The translations under genes were made by a program, and so were the position numbers. Shown here piece by piece: positions 26,816 through 35,486 of a DNA stretch of 51,020 nt. The notes under the pieces were generated by a model. It ran no database searches, was not told the origin of the DNA, and was given only the letters and a program-made list of their open reading frames with translations. This stretch comes from Methanospirillaceae archaeon (GTDB taxonomy: Archaea; Halobacteriota; Methanomicrobia; Methanomicrobiales; Methanospirillaceae), in the NCBI GenBank assembly GCA_016926505.1, contig JAFGOM010000085.1, forward strand, positions 1 through 51,020, in the 5' to 3' direction. Position 1 is the stretch's first letter; each line of letters begins with the position of its first letter.

Positions 26816-27528
26816 ACCGTTCATCAGTCATCCCGATAGGTTGTAACGCGCTCGATGATCTCATCGGGGGCGGTCTTGCACCAAGGATAATAACCCAGTT
26901 ATACGGGGAATCTGCAACAGCAAAATCAACGATATGCATGATGGCTGCAATAGCAGTCCTCCGTCAGGGCAGAGCAGTCATCTACTTTGATACCGAGAGT
27001 TTCTCAATTGAACGGTTCGCACAGATTGCCGGAGATGATGCAAAGAGACTCGGAGAAGAGTTTTATCTCTATGAACCGGCAGACTTTGACCAGCAGGGAT
27101 CTCTTATTCGTGAATCTGACTCCATTCTCGCCTCCCGCAATCCCGGTATCGTAATTCTTGACTCAGCCACCGGGCTCTACCGGACTGAACTTGAGCACAA
27201 ACAGGATACCATGCAGCGTTTAAACAGGCAGATGGTCTTTCTGCTTGGCATGGGAAAACGCTATGATATTCCGGTGCTCATCACCAATCAGGTCTATGTC
27301 GATCTGCAGAGGTCTGATTTTGCTCCTCTCGGGGGGACGGGTCTTATGCATATCTCAAAGATCATCATCAGAATTGACCGCCTGCATGACTCTGCAGTCA
27401 GAAGAGCAACACTCATGAAGCATAGCTCTCAGCCTGAAGGGGGGACGTTTGATTTTATCATCACCGGAACAGGAATCGCAGCCATAAAATCTGAACCGCC
27501 ATCATCCGGGGATTTAAAGATCGGGTAA
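26812..27528 (+). CDS. radB: DNA repair and recombination protein RadB
   Basis: RadB is a short RecA/RadA paralog of euryarchaea that assists RadA in recombination. The 238-residue protein lacks the N-terminal helix-hairpin-helix of RadA and consists of the ATPase core. The Walker A is GESATAKS from Gly32, and the Walker B region is PGIVILDSATGLYR near residue 117. PVLITNQVYVDL and GGTGLMHISKIIIRID follow in the expected order. Length is normal. It overlaps larC by four bases and is followed by a 71-base gap. Confidence 0.92.
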   Translation: MNRSSVIPIGCNALDDLIGGGLAPRIITQLYGESATAKSTICMMAAIAVLRQGRAVIYFDTESFSIERFAQIAGDDAKRLGEEFYLYEPADFDQQGSLIRESDSILASRNPGIVILDSATGLYRTELEHKQDTMQRLNRQMVFLLGMGKRYDIPVLITNQVYVDLQRSDFAPLGGTGLMHISKIIIRIDRLHDSAVRRATLMKHSSQPEGGTFDFIITGTGIAAIKSEPPSSGDLKIG

Positions 27529-27599
27529 ACATTATGAGAATAATCTCCAGGTGCATATCACTCGTTCCTGTCTAATCAATAAAAAAAAGAGGTGCAGAT

Positions 27600-29078
27600 G
27601 TGCGACATGTTGTATTCATCGGTTTTGCCGGAATGATTCTTCTGATCCTTTTATTTCCTGCAGGAGCAGAACAAACAGGACCGGATACAAAGACCTACTC
27701 GTATCCACCCCCCTCTGCCAGTGCCTATAACGGGGATTTTGTTACCATCACAAAACCAGGGAAGTATACCCTGGAGCGTGATATCATTCATGTGAACAAG
27801 GCAGGACTCCTGATTGGTGCATCTTCTGTCTTTCTTGACGGGATGGGGCACACGATAGCACCTGCCCTCACCGGTACAGAAGAAGAACATATCGGGGTTG
27901 TCATTCTTGGATATGACGGAGCCGGCGATCCGGTCAGGGGAGTTACCATAACCAATATTACGATATCTGAAGAGAAGACTGCAGTATCCATCGGGGATAC
28001 GTCATCCTCACCGGGCGAATCAGGATTCTGTGAATCGGTCATCGCAAGAAACCTGACCATCTCTGATAATGAAGATGGGATCATGGTATATCATGGTCGC
28101 TCCTGTGGCATAGAGAACAACATCATCAGCAATAACACCGGTACCGGATTATTGATATCAGGAATGCAGACTGATGTCACCGGAAACACAATATCATCAA
28201 ATGACATAGGAATCCTGGTTCGGAATGCCGACAAAACGACCATATCAGGAAACATTATCACCGGCAATAAAAAGGCAGGCCTTATCGGAGAAGAGGCAAC
28301 GAGTACGGTGATTGCAGATAATATCCTTGTTAATACACAAAATATCCTTATCAGCGGTGATGAGACCGGGTATCAGTTCTTTCTGACACCTGTCGGTGCT
28401 ACCAATATCGTCGGAGGAACAAGCACCGGGGGAAATGCCTGGGGCACCCCTGATAAAGAGGACCTGCTCCCCCCCGATACATCCGACACCGATAATGACG
28501 GTTTTTATGATAGCCCGGTTCTTTTGACAGAAGGTCTTACTGACCAATATCCCCTGGTATGGAGCGGACCTGATAACACAGAAGGAACACAAAACTCCGG
28601 GATAGTGATACCTGCTGCAGGAAAAGAAATTACTGAGGAACCCGTCATACCGGAAGAGATCACTCCGATCGCAACACCCCTGCCCACTCCTGTTCCTGAA
28701 AAAACCGTTTCCATACCAAAAAGCACTATAAGTGGACTGCATGCCCGGATTATCGGTGATACGATTCCTGATACCCTTGCTGCAGGAACAAAAACCGATG
28801 TCTCATTAACCCTCTATAATGACGGAACTGAGACCTGGTACAGTGACGATGCAATCGGAGTCCATGCAAAAGAAGATGCAACACTCTTTGGTCCTGCATG
28901 GATACCCATTCCCGCTGATATTCGTCTTGACTCAAAATCAGAGACACAAGTTCACTTTACCCTGACCGCCAAAAAAAATCCGGGAACATATAATCTTGTT
29001 TATTTTGCCGGAAAACAGAAAGAGGGAGTTATTGTTACCTTTGGAAGGGCATATAAAAAGCAGATCACCATTCCCTGA
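27600..29078 (+). CDS. Secreted NosD-like right-handed beta-helix protein with C-terminal Ig-like domain
   Basis: The 492-residue protein starts with a signal peptide (about residues 1-23; hydrophobic core MILLILLFPAG). The start is GTG at 27600, six bases after GAGGTG. Residues about 45-260 are parallel beta-helix repeats with the classic NTISSND, NIITGNKK and NNIISNN turns, as in NosD/PbH1 carbohydrate-binding proteins. A Pro/Glu/Thr-rich linker (about 345-375) leads to a C-terminal Ig-like domain with NDGTETWYSDDAIG, resembling the NBR1-type domain. N-glycosylation sequons such as NIT, NLT and NNT are present. No C-terminal membrane anchor is seen. A role in binding or modifying cell-surface polysaccharide is inferred. 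Confidence 0.83.
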   Translation: MRHVVFIGFAGMILLILLFPAGAEQTGPDTKTYSYPPPSASAYNGDFVTITKPGKYTLERDIIHVNKAGLLIGASSVFLDGMGHTIAPALTGTEEEHIGVVILGYDGAGDPVRGVTITNITISEEKTAVSIGDTSSSPGESGFCESVIARNLTISDNEDGIMVYHGRSCGIENNIISNNTGTGLLISGMQTDVTGNTISSNDIGILVRNADKTTISGNIITGNKKAGLIGEEATSTVIADNILVNTQNILISGDETGYQFFLTPVGATNIVGGTSTGGNAWGTPDKEDLLPPDTSDTDNDGFYDSPVLLTEGLTDQYPLVWSGPDNTEGTQNSGIVIPAAGKEITEEPVIPEEITPIATPLPTPVPEKTVSIPKSTISGLHARIIGDTIPDTLAAGTKTDVSLTLYNDGTETWYSDDAIGVHAKEDATLFGPAWIPIPADIRLDSKSETQVHFTLTAKKNPGTYNLVYFAGKQKEGVIVTFGRAYKKQITIP

Positions 29079-29180
29079 AATAGATACCGGTCTGCGAACA
29101 GGATAAATTATCAGTTTTTGTGATGCCTGAACAAAAGCGACGATTCAAAAAATTTGTTCCGATAGATAAGGTCATTCAAA

Positions 29181-29196
29181 CCCGGATTTTTTCGGG
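29181..29196. terminator. Hairpin in the convergent gap after the beta-helix gene
   Basis: CCCGGA-TTTT-TTCGGG can form a 6-bp stem with one G-T pair in the 130-base gap between two convergent genes. It may help end transcription in one or both directions; archaeal terminators usually rely on T-tracts, and only a short one overlaps here. Confidence 0.3.
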
Positions 29197-29208
29197 CTTG
29201 CATCGGTC

Positions 29209-29934
29209 CTACCACTCATCCATCTTTCTTTTCTCTTCTAAATCTGCAGCCTGTTCTTCCATGCCAAGTTCCCGCAAACAGATGATCTTCTTCTCCCAGA
29301 CTTCGTGATGGTGGGGTTCAAGCCGAATGACCTGATCAAAGCATCGGACTGCATCACGGTATCGTTTCTCATGCATCAGACTTATCCCGAATTCAAACCA
29401 GGTATCAGGATCATCACGATCCTGTTTTAAGATCTGGTTAAAACACCGAATCGCTTCATCATGACGTTTCAGATGCTGAAGACTGATTGCCTTATTGTAG
29501 AGAGCATTGATGTCAGAAGGGACAATATGTAAGATCTGATCAAAACAGCTGACTGCTTCTTCATGCCGGGACATTTCAGCAAGGCAGGAACCCTTGTTTG
29601 AGAGTGCCTGGACATTTTGCGGCTCTAACTCGAGAACCTTCTCAAAACAGGGTATTGCTTTACTGTACCGTCCCATGAAAAGATAATTGATCCCCATGTA
29701 TAACCAGGCCAGGACGTGTCGGGAATCAATCCTGGTTACTTCCTCAAGAGAGGCCACTGCCTCTTCATACCTGATAAGGTTCATGAGAGCCAGACCATGG
29801 AAGAAGAGCGTTTTTTCATTCGCCGGATCGAGCTTGAGGGATTGGTTGTAACATACGATTGCATCTGTAAATTTCTGGATCTCACCTAGTTGCATACCCT
29901 GCTCTCGCAGGGCATCGGCTTTTTGCTTCTGCAT
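29209..29934 (-). CDS. Tetratricopeptide (TPR) repeat protein
   Basis: The 241-residue protein consists almost entirely of six TPR units of 34 residues, with a partial seventh. Typical cores are YEEAVASLEEVTRIDS, YSKAIPCFEKVLELEP, HEEAVSCFDQIL and YRDAVRCFDQVIRLEP. TPRs form protein-binding superhelices, so this is likely a scaffold; partners are unknown. No signal peptide is seen. ATG at 29934 is preferred over an in-frame TTG at 29946 because a GGTTGATC sequence lies just upstream and could act as a ribosome site. A TATA-like element is on the minus strand near 29962-29974. It converges with the beta-helix gene and is divergent from the channel-like gene. Confidence 0.87.
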   Translation of the reverse strand: MQKQKADALREQGMQLGEIQKFTDAIVCYNQSLKLDPANEKTLFFHGLALMNLIRYEEAVASLEEVTRIDSRHVLAWLYMGINYLFMGRYSKAIPCFEKVLELEPQNVQALSNKGSCLAEMSRHEEAVSCFDQILHIVPSDINALYNKAISLQHLKRHDEAIRCFNQILKQDRDDPDTWFEFGISLMHEKRYRDAVRCFDQVIRLEPHHHEVWEKKIICLRELGMEEQAADLEEKRKMDEW

Positions 29935-30045
29935 CAGATCAACCAATCAAAATCCCCCGGACTACTATAAGTTTAAGATGTTTTCTCCATATACCATTAA
30001 AGCTATGCCTGTCTGATAAAGAACAAGGGGAAGAGACAAACGGGT

Positions 30046-30747
30046 ATGAAAACAATCAAAATTACACTTAAAAATCCTGAAAATCTCATCAGGAGGGTAA
30101 TTCAGAATCGAGATGAGAGACGCTATCATATTGCGGCAGTCTTTCTTTCGTTCCTGGTTGTGGCTCTTCTCCTTTTACCGGCAGATGATGGATTATCCTG
30201 GGTACTGTTTCAGTTACTCTTAAGTTTACTTTTTCTGCTCGGGATATTCCTCACGAGTAAAAACCGGCATACTCTTCTTTTGGCGTGCATCCTGGCCATC
30301 CCTGCCCTTGAAATAGGATGGGTTGCAGTTGCAGCAATTAACCCTGCATTATATGAGTATGCCCTGATTCTCGGGATCTGTTTTGTTGTAGTCCTCCTGT
30401 TCCGTATCCTTTCAGAACTCCTGAAAGTTACAAAGAGAAAAGATTGGATGCTTCCTGCAATAATATCCTTTTTCCTGCTTTTTATCCTGTTCTGGGGGAT
30501 ATTGTATCTTCTTTTATTCCTGAAATATCCTGACTTCTTTGTATTCTCACAAAATCCGGTAGAACGTATCGGGATAGCAGATCTCTTCTCTTTAAGTTGT
30601 AGTACTCTTCTTCCCGCAGGACATCTCTCGCCAGTCTATACCCGGTTTTATCACCTATTAGGTATCGAATCACTGACCGGTATACTCTGTTTTCTTGTTA
30701 TCAGTATCCATTTCTTTCTTATTCCACGGGACGAGGGAAAGGGTTAG
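30046..30747 (+). CDS. Six-helix membrane protein, ion-channel-2-like with a non-canonical filter
   Basis: The 233-residue protein has six hydrophobic segments (approximately 27-46, 51-70, 76-98, 103-123, 136-160 and 205-226). Before the last one is a re-entrant, pore-like segment. Its sequence, SLSCSTLLPAGHLSPVYTRF, aligns without gaps to the potassium-channel pore, where TTVGYGDITP is replaced by TLLPAGHLSP, and the following GIESLTGILCFLVIS resembles the inner helix of ion-channel-2 domains. The filter residues themselves (GYGD) are absent, so potassium selectivity is not expected. It might be another ion pathway or a non-conducting relative. No voltage-sensor arginines are visible. Start at ATG 30046. 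It converges with dapF. Confidence 0.6.
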   Translation: MKTIKITLKNPENLIRRVIQNRDERRYHIAAVFLSFLVVALLLLPADDGLSWVLFQLLLSLLFLLGIFLTSKNRHTLLLACILAIPALEIGWVAVAAINPALYEYALILGICFVVVLLFRILSELLKVTKRKDWMLPAIISFFLLFILFWGILYLLLFLKYPDFFVFSQNPVERIGIADLFSLSCSTLLPAGHLSPVYTRFYHLLGIESLTGILCFLVISIHFFLIPRDEGKG

Positions 30748-30944
30748 ATTCAACCTGCCCGATAATCAAACCCTGAGTATCAGGAACAAAACTCCTGTTA
30801 CGTAGGAAATGTATTGATCGGTATAGATTGGGAAAACCGGGATTTGGTCTTCTCTATCAGAAAAGGTATGGTAAAATACAACCACAAAAACCGGTTGCTG
30901 ATGAGACCGGATCGATATCTTCTTATTTTTAAAAAAGTGTTGAA

Positions 30945-31784
30945 TTATATCCTGATTACACCCTCAAATACCAGCTCTGCAGGTCCTTCCATAAGGGGGA
31001 TTTCACCAAAGGTAATGCGAAGCGGCCCGCCTGTTGTCTCGATATGGATACTATCTCCTGCTTTATGCAGGTGACGGGCAACTGCTGCAACGGCGGTTGA
31101 ACCGGTACCACACGAGAGAGTCTCATTCTCCACCCCCCGTTCAAAAGTCCTGATGACAAACCGGCTCTCACCGGCAGGGGAGGCAAAATTGACATTTGCA
31201 CCCCTGGGGAAGGAGGAATGCCACCGGATAGGCGATGCTTCCTTTCTGATATCAAGTGCTTTGAGATCCCCGACACTGTCAAGAAAGATAACCGCGTGGG
31301 GAACACCGGTGTTAACGGCGAATACATCATGCCTGCCTATCTTCTCATGGTATTCTCCGGTCCCGGGAGCAGGGATACCTTCCCGGGAAAAAACAGCGGG
31401 AGGCATCGTAACTTCTGCAAGAAATACTCCATCCTCATTCACTCTCACAGAAACAGGGATGGGACCTGATATGGTGCTCACAACACAGTGGGAACCGATA
31501 TAGGAGTGGTAAGAGGCATACCTGACAAGGCACCTGATACCATTACCGCACATCTCAGCCTCGCTCTCGTCAGGCTGGAACAGTCGCATGGTAATATCAG
31601 CACTGCTCCCATCAGTTCCCTTTCCCAGGAAGAGGACACCGTCCCCTCCGACACCACAGTGACGATCACAGTACAGTGATGCAAATTGCCCTTTCATCTC
31701 ATCGGGGATGACAATCCCGCTATATTCATCAATAAGGATGAAATCATTCCCGTTTCCCTGTAATTTCGTAAACTCCAGATCCAT
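30945..31784 (-). CDS. dapF: Diaminopimelate epimerase
   Basis: DapF converts LL- to meso-diaminopimelate in lysine synthesis, without a cofactor. The protein has 279 residues from the ATG at 31784, where the family's MDLEFTKLQGNGNDFILID begins; a longer reading to 31829 is discarded. The two catalytic cysteines are Cys79 (CGNGIRC) and Cys225 (LSCGTGST). It is the third gene of the minus-strand operon after RuBisCO, separated by 29 bases. The pairing of a lysine-pathway enzyme with RuBisCO has no obvious metabolic reason and may be positional only. Confidence 0.94.
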   Translation of the reverse strand: MDLEFTKLQGNGNDFILIDEYSGIVIPDEMKGQFASLYCDRHCGVGGDGVLFLGKGTDGSSADITMRLFQPDESEAEMCGNGIRCLVRYASYHSYIGSHCVVSTISGPIPVSVRVNEDGVFLAEVTMPPAVFSREGIPAPGTGEYHEKIGRHDVFAVNTGVPHAVIFLDSVGDLKALDIRKEASPIRWHSSFPRGANVNFASPAGESRFVIRTFERGVENETLSCGTGSTAVAAVARHLHKAGDSIHIETTGGPLRITFGEIPLMEGPAELVFEGVIRI

Positions 31785-31813
31785 GCAAAGCCACCGGTTC
31801 CTGTCCTGATTCC

Positions 31814-33019
31814 TTATGATCGGCCCCATGTTGCAAGTGCAATCTGCAGTTCCTCGTGGGTCTGTGCATACACTTCCAGAGGAATATCTTCCATAAATGC
31901 ATCAACCGCCTGCCGCATTGCCATTGCACCGGCTGCGGTACCGCGGGGATGACCATGGATGCCACCACCTGCCTGAAGAACCAGATCAGTCCCGAGCGTC
32001 TGGAGCTCTGACCAGACTCCTCCGGGATGCAGACCGCCACTTGCAACAGGAAATGTGTCTTTTAATCCATAAAAAGTCTCAGTAAGTGCCATATTGTCCT
32101 TGATCAACTCATTTGCATCATGATCCATCTTTCCTGAAACGGTACCGGTATGAAGCTGGTCACCGCCAAGCATCCTGATGAACCGGCAATACGGGCGCAT
32201 TGCGATTCCATGTTCCCGGTTCCGGGTAATCGCTCCATGCATGGTCCGGTGAACATGGATGGGAACCCGGTTCCGGGTATCTTCTGCAACGACCCGTACT
32301 GCATCAAGACCACAGACGATTGCATCCACCATCACCATATTTGCACCAAGTTCTACCGCCTGTTCGGCACGTTCAGCAATCCGATCACCGGAAGTAGAGA
32401 TATTGACCGCATATAGCACGGTCCGGCCCGTGTCATCCGCTACCTGATCCAGCCGTTCCATCACCCGTGGAATACGATCTTCCATTAGGCAGAACGGCTG
32501 GTTTGTAAGGGTTTCATCATCCTTGATCAGATCAACACCGCCAATAGCTGCCTGGTATGCGACTTCAGCGGTATCTTTGGGGTTAAGACCAACTTTGGGC
32601 TTGATTATCGTTCCTACATGCGGCCTGCCACTCTGAGTTGTACCGATAATCTCCCTGATCCCCTCAATGCCAAAACGGGGGCCGTGAAAAGGAACCAGTA
32701 ATTTGGGAATATCGATATCAAGCAACCTGACCGCTGCGATTTTTGATAAACCAAACAAATTTCCGGCAACGACTGATAAATACTGAGGAATGTTTCCAGT
32801 CTCAAAAATATCAGCAGGATACGAGACCTCACAGATATATCCCGAACCCTCCTTCTCGAGACTCTCAACCCTCCCATCCAGATACTGCATGTATTTGGTC
32901 CCGGTTGATATCGAGGTCCATGTTCCGGTAGTTTGTTCTTCTGCTATCGCATTTGCAGCCCATTTCGGATCAACTCCTTCTTTTGGGCGGAAATAATAGG
33001 TTGCAACAAGATCAGTCAT
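31814..33019 (-). CDS. rbcL: Ribulose-1,5-bisphosphate carboxylase, archaeal form III
   Basis: The 401-residue protein has the RuBisCO catalytic residues. These include the EQTTGTWT segment (Glu60/Thr65 equivalents) and IIKPKVGL near residue 140. The carbamylated lysine is Lys166 in KDDE with Asp168 and Glu169. HRTMHGA, LHTGTVSGKMD, SGGLHPG and QAGGGIHGHP follow in order. These indicate an active carboxylase rather than a form IV RuBisCO-like protein; the size and gene pair suggest form III. With ribose-1,5-bisphosphate isomerase just upstream, it would convert ribulose bisphosphate plus CO2 to 3-phosphoglycerate in nucleotide-ribose salvage, or in the reductive hexulose-phosphate cycle reported for Methanospirillum. 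Neither AMP phosphorylase nor phosphoribulokinase is in the window. Confidence 0.94.
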   Translation of the reverse strand: MTDLVATYYFRPKEGVDPKWAANAIAEEQTTGTWTSISTGTKYMQYLDGRVESLEKEGSGYICEVSYPADIFETGNIPQYLSVVAGNLFGLSKIAAVRLLDIDIPKLLVPFHGPRFGIEGIREIIGTTQSGRPHVGTIIKPKVGLNPKDTAEVAYQAAIGGVDLIKDDETLTNQPFCLMEDRIPRVMERLDQVADDTGRTVLYAVNISTSGDRIAERAEQAVELGANMVMVDAIVCGLDAVRVVAEDTRNRVPIHVHRTMHGAITRNREHGIAMRPYCRFIRMLGGDQLHTGTVSGKMDHDANELIKDNMALTETFYGLKDTFPVASGGLHPGGVWSELQTLGTDLVLQAGGGIHGHPRGTAAGAMAMRQAVDAFMEDIPLEVYAQTHEELQIALATWGRS

Positions 33020-33055
33020 GTTATTACCTCATAATGGAGGGGATATGGTTTATTG

Positions 33056-33979
33056 TTACCCCTGGATCTGCCAGCCAGGATGATCCCTCATGATGGCATA
33101 TGCCATGTGAGGAGATATGGCCCCGAATTCAGTCAGGATGAGATCAATATACCCGGGAGGGGTCTGATCAAAGACCGGGTTTCTGACCCTGACTGAGGGA
33201 AGGCGTGCACGGATCCCGGGGGAGAGTACCTCACCGGGATCCCGTTCTTCCACGAGAGTCTCTTTTCCATGAATTGTTTCTGGTGCAAATTTATACGATT
33301 CTGCAGCAACGATAAATCGAACCCGGGATTCATGCGCAACAAGTGCTATCTGACCGGTACCGATCTTGTTTGTCACCGTGCCATTTACGGCAATCGCATC
33401 GGCACCAACAATGACAAGATCCACCTCTTTTATGAAGAAGCGGACTGCCGAGTCAACAATGAGGTCGGTCGGTATGCCTGCATCATGTAAGGTCTGTATG
33501 GTCTTGTGACCCTGCCACCAGGGTCTGACTTCGGTTGCGATTACCCGAAAATCTCTCCCATCTTCTTTTGCAGTCAGAAGACAGGCGAGAGCAGCCTGGC
33601 TGTTGCAATGAGTCAGGACAACAAATCCGTCCCTGATGTACCGTGCTCCGATTTTCCCAATTTCTGCAACTGCATTCCTGCTTGAACTGATAAAGGACGA
33701 TGCGGCAATCTTCACAGCTCCCCGTGCTTCAGGGATCGTTTTTGCGTTCTCCATGGATTGCATAACGACATGGATGGCATTGGGAAGAGAGACTGCGGTT
33801 GGCCGGGTATCCAGAAGCACGCGGGCAGCTGTTTGCATCTCTGACTTCCAGGCGGCGATATCAGGTGCATCAAGTGATTTTGCATGCTCTGATAGTGCTT
33901 CCGCTGCTGCCCGGGCGATCGTTCCCGCACCACGAATCTGCATGGTTTTTATCTGGTCTGCTGTCCTGTAAAGACTCAT
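33056..33979 (-). CDS. Ribose-1,5-bisphosphate isomerase (eIF2B-alpha-like family)
   Basis: This enzyme makes ribulose 1,5-bisphosphate, the RuBisCO substrate, from ribose 1,5-bisphosphate. The 307-residue protein starts at the ATG at 33979 (MSLYRTADQIKTMQIRGAG); a longer reading to 34030 is not supported. Likely catalytic residues are Cys125 in THCNSQ and Asp194 in GADAIAVNGTVTNKIGTG, matching the Cys/Asp pair known from the Thermococcus enzyme. The eIF2B-related fold is shared with methylthioribose-1-phosphate isomerases, but adjacency to RuBisCO favours this activity. It leads the operon, 36 bases before rbcL. Confidence 0.9.
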   Translation of the reverse strand: MSLYRTADQIKTMQIRGAGTIARAAAEALSEHAKSLDAPDIAAWKSEMQTAARVLLDTRPTAVSLPNAIHVVMQSMENAKTIPEARGAVKIAASSFISSSRNAVAEIGKIGARYIRDGFVVLTHCNSQAALACLLTAKEDGRDFRVIATEVRPWWQGHKTIQTLHDAGIPTDLIVDSAVRFFIKEVDLVIVGADAIAVNGTVTNKIGTGQIALVAHESRVRFIVAAESYKFAPETIHGKETLVEERDPGEVLSPGIRARLPSVRVRNPVFDQTPPGYIDLILTEFGAISPHMAYAIMRDHPGWQIQG

Positions 33980-33985
33980 ACGTAT

Positions 33986-34019
33986 GCAATACTGATGATT
34001 GGTACCTAAAAAGTATTGC
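33986..34019. promoter_or_regulatory. Perfect 8-bp inverted repeat at the RuBisCO operon promoter
   Basis: GCAATACT (33986-33993) and AGTATTGC (34012-34019) are perfect inverted repeats separated by 18 bases, whose centres are about 26 bases apart. The near arm starts six bases upstream of the ribose-1,5-bisphosphate isomerase ATG. On the minus strand an AT-rich ACTTTTTAGG lies between or over the arms and could be the TATA box. This is consistent with an operator, or with a hairpin in a short leader. Confidence 0.5.
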
Positions 34020-34223
34020 GGGATGCACAAAAGAGAATGATCAGAACCCGTTCAGCGGCCTCCTTCTAAAAAATAAGAGATGCCATGCACTAATCCGGAT
34101 TTATTCATTTCCATAACCATATTCAGAAAAATGATTATCTCATCAGAATTGCCTGCTACAGCAACAGATCAGGCTCATCACTATTTAAATAGCGGTACGC
34201 ACCATGCATACCTGAAAAATAGC

Positions 34224-35036
34224 ATGAAAATAGCCGTTGTCTTTGATAGTGCAGGAACACTGTTGTACACCTACCGGCAGGCAATTGATGTGATACATAA
34301 CCAGTCACTGCCGGGAGTCGAGACGACGATGCTTACCTGCAGCAATCCCGACCGGATATTGTGTGTCATCCATATCCACTCCCGTGATATCATGGATGCG
34401 CCCGGGGATGAGCTTGCTTCCTCGTTTATTAAGAGAAATAACGTCGCATTTGGTATTGCCTGCGCAGGAAGAGTGATAACAACCGACTCTGTCATCGCGG
34501 TGATACATGCAGACAGGTATGCAAAGATGCATCATTTCCAGGAGAGTCTCATTCATGTCTGGCAACAGGCAAAAAATGAAGAGATTGTAGCGGTTAACAG
34601 TGGACTTATCGTCAATATCGCCCTGTCGCGGATTGAGTTCGTGGTGAGTGCAGCCGGATATCCTTTCAGGGGTGCGAGAGAGACGATAACAGGTCTTCAC
34701 AGGATGGGTGTTCCCGCTTTTATTGCATCAGGAGATCGTGAGGCAAAACTTGAAAAAATTGCAGATTATCTTGGAATCCCCCATGAACGGGTTTTTGGAG
34801 TAGCTACACCGTCGATAAAGGCACAGATCGTCACCGATCTCAGGGATGAGTACGATCAGGTGTTGATGGTTGGGGACTCAGTCAATGACTTAAAAGCGAT
34901 GAAAGTGGCAGATATCGCGGTTCTGACCATGCAGCAGTGTGCTGTTAAGCACCAGTCACTGATCGAGGCAGCTGATTATACCATCACCGATCTGCAGGAA
35001 GTTCTCGGGATTGTTGCAGAACGGCAGAGTTCCTGA
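34224..35036 (+). CDS. Soluble HAD protein resembling the P-type ATPase phosphorylation domain
   Basis: From the ATG at 34224 the protein has 270 residues; the longer reading to 34080 is unlikely. It has HAD motif I as VFDSAGTLL, with a single nucleophile Asp and Ala instead of the usual second Asp, comparable to DKTGT of P-type ATPases. Then come FIASGDRE (motif II), SIKAQIVTDL (motif Lys) and MVGDSVNDLKAMKVADIAVL, which closely resembles the P-type hinge 'MVGDGINDAPAL'. There are no membrane segments, so this is a soluble phosphatase-like or regulatory protein. The central region (about 60-140) is not recognised. It is divergent from the RuBisCO operon and converges with the UspA gene at four bases. 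Confidence 0.72.
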   Translation: MKIAVVFDSAGTLLYTYRQAIDVIHNQSLPGVETTMLTCSNPDRILCVIHIHSRDIMDAPGDELASSFIKRNNVAFGIACAGRVITTDSVIAVIHADRYAKMHHFQESLIHVWQQAKNEEIVAVNSGLIVNIALSRIEFVVSAAGYPFRGARETITGLHRMGVPAFIASGDREAKLEKIADYLGIPHERVFGVATPSIKAQIVTDLRDEYDQVLMVGDSVNDLKAMKVADIAVLTMQQCAVKHQSLIEAADYTITDLQEVLGIVAERQSS

Positions 35037-35039
35037 TGA

Positions 35040-35486
35040 TTACCTGACTACAACGGTTGAGACCGGACTGTGAGTCACAATATAGGTACTGACGCTTCCA
35101 AGGAGCAACCGTGTCCCGAGACCTTTCCCGGTGCAACCAAGCACGATGAGATCGGCAAAGCACTCCTCTGCAGCGGCAAGGATCTCACTTCGTGGTTCAC
35201 CGATCCTGACAAGCAGCTGAATAGAGGCTGAAAATCCTTCAGATAGCGTCTCAATTTTTCTTCTCATCAGTTCTTCATCTTTCTGTATCTGTTCAAGGCC
35301 ATACGAATCACCACATGCCCCTTCACAAACACCGACCCGCCCTCCAAAAGGTACAACCGCAGAGGGGACGATAACATAGAGGGCAAAAATTTTCGTCTTA
35401 TCTGTATCCATATTCTCAAGAACCCAGACAACGGCGAGATCTGATGCTTCAGATCCATCGGTTGCAACGAGAACCCTTTGTATCAT
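35040..35486 (-). CDS. Universal stress protein (UspA family)
   Basis: A 148-residue protein of the UspA/adenine-nucleotide hydrolase fold. It begins with MIQRVLVATDGSEAS and has the ATP-binding G-x2-G-x9-G-S motif (GCTGKGLGTRLLLGSVS) near residue 115, followed by HSPVSTVVVR. ATP binding is therefore likely. Several cysteines lie in the middle (GVCEGACGD), which could respond to metal or redox state; this is an inference. It is transcribed away from the atwA operon, so the 196-base gap holds both promoters. Confidence 0.9.
   Translation of the reverse strand: MIQRVLVATDGSEASDLAVVWVLENMDTDKTKIFALYVIVPSAVVPFGGRVGVCEGACGDSYGLEQIQKDEELMRRKIETLSEGFSASIQLLVRIGEPRSEILAAAEECFADLIVLGCTGKGLGTRLLLGSVSTYIVTHSPVSTVVVR

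Noticed and set aside
28245-28742. Minus-strand open frame of 165 residues opposite the beta-helix gene
   Set aside because: Composition is cysteine- and glycine-rich without motif, as expected for the shadow of a repetitive gene.
30814-31074. Plus-strand open frame of 86 residues after the channel-like gene
   Set aside because: Its second half lies opposite dapF, and it has no motif, good ribosome site or known family.
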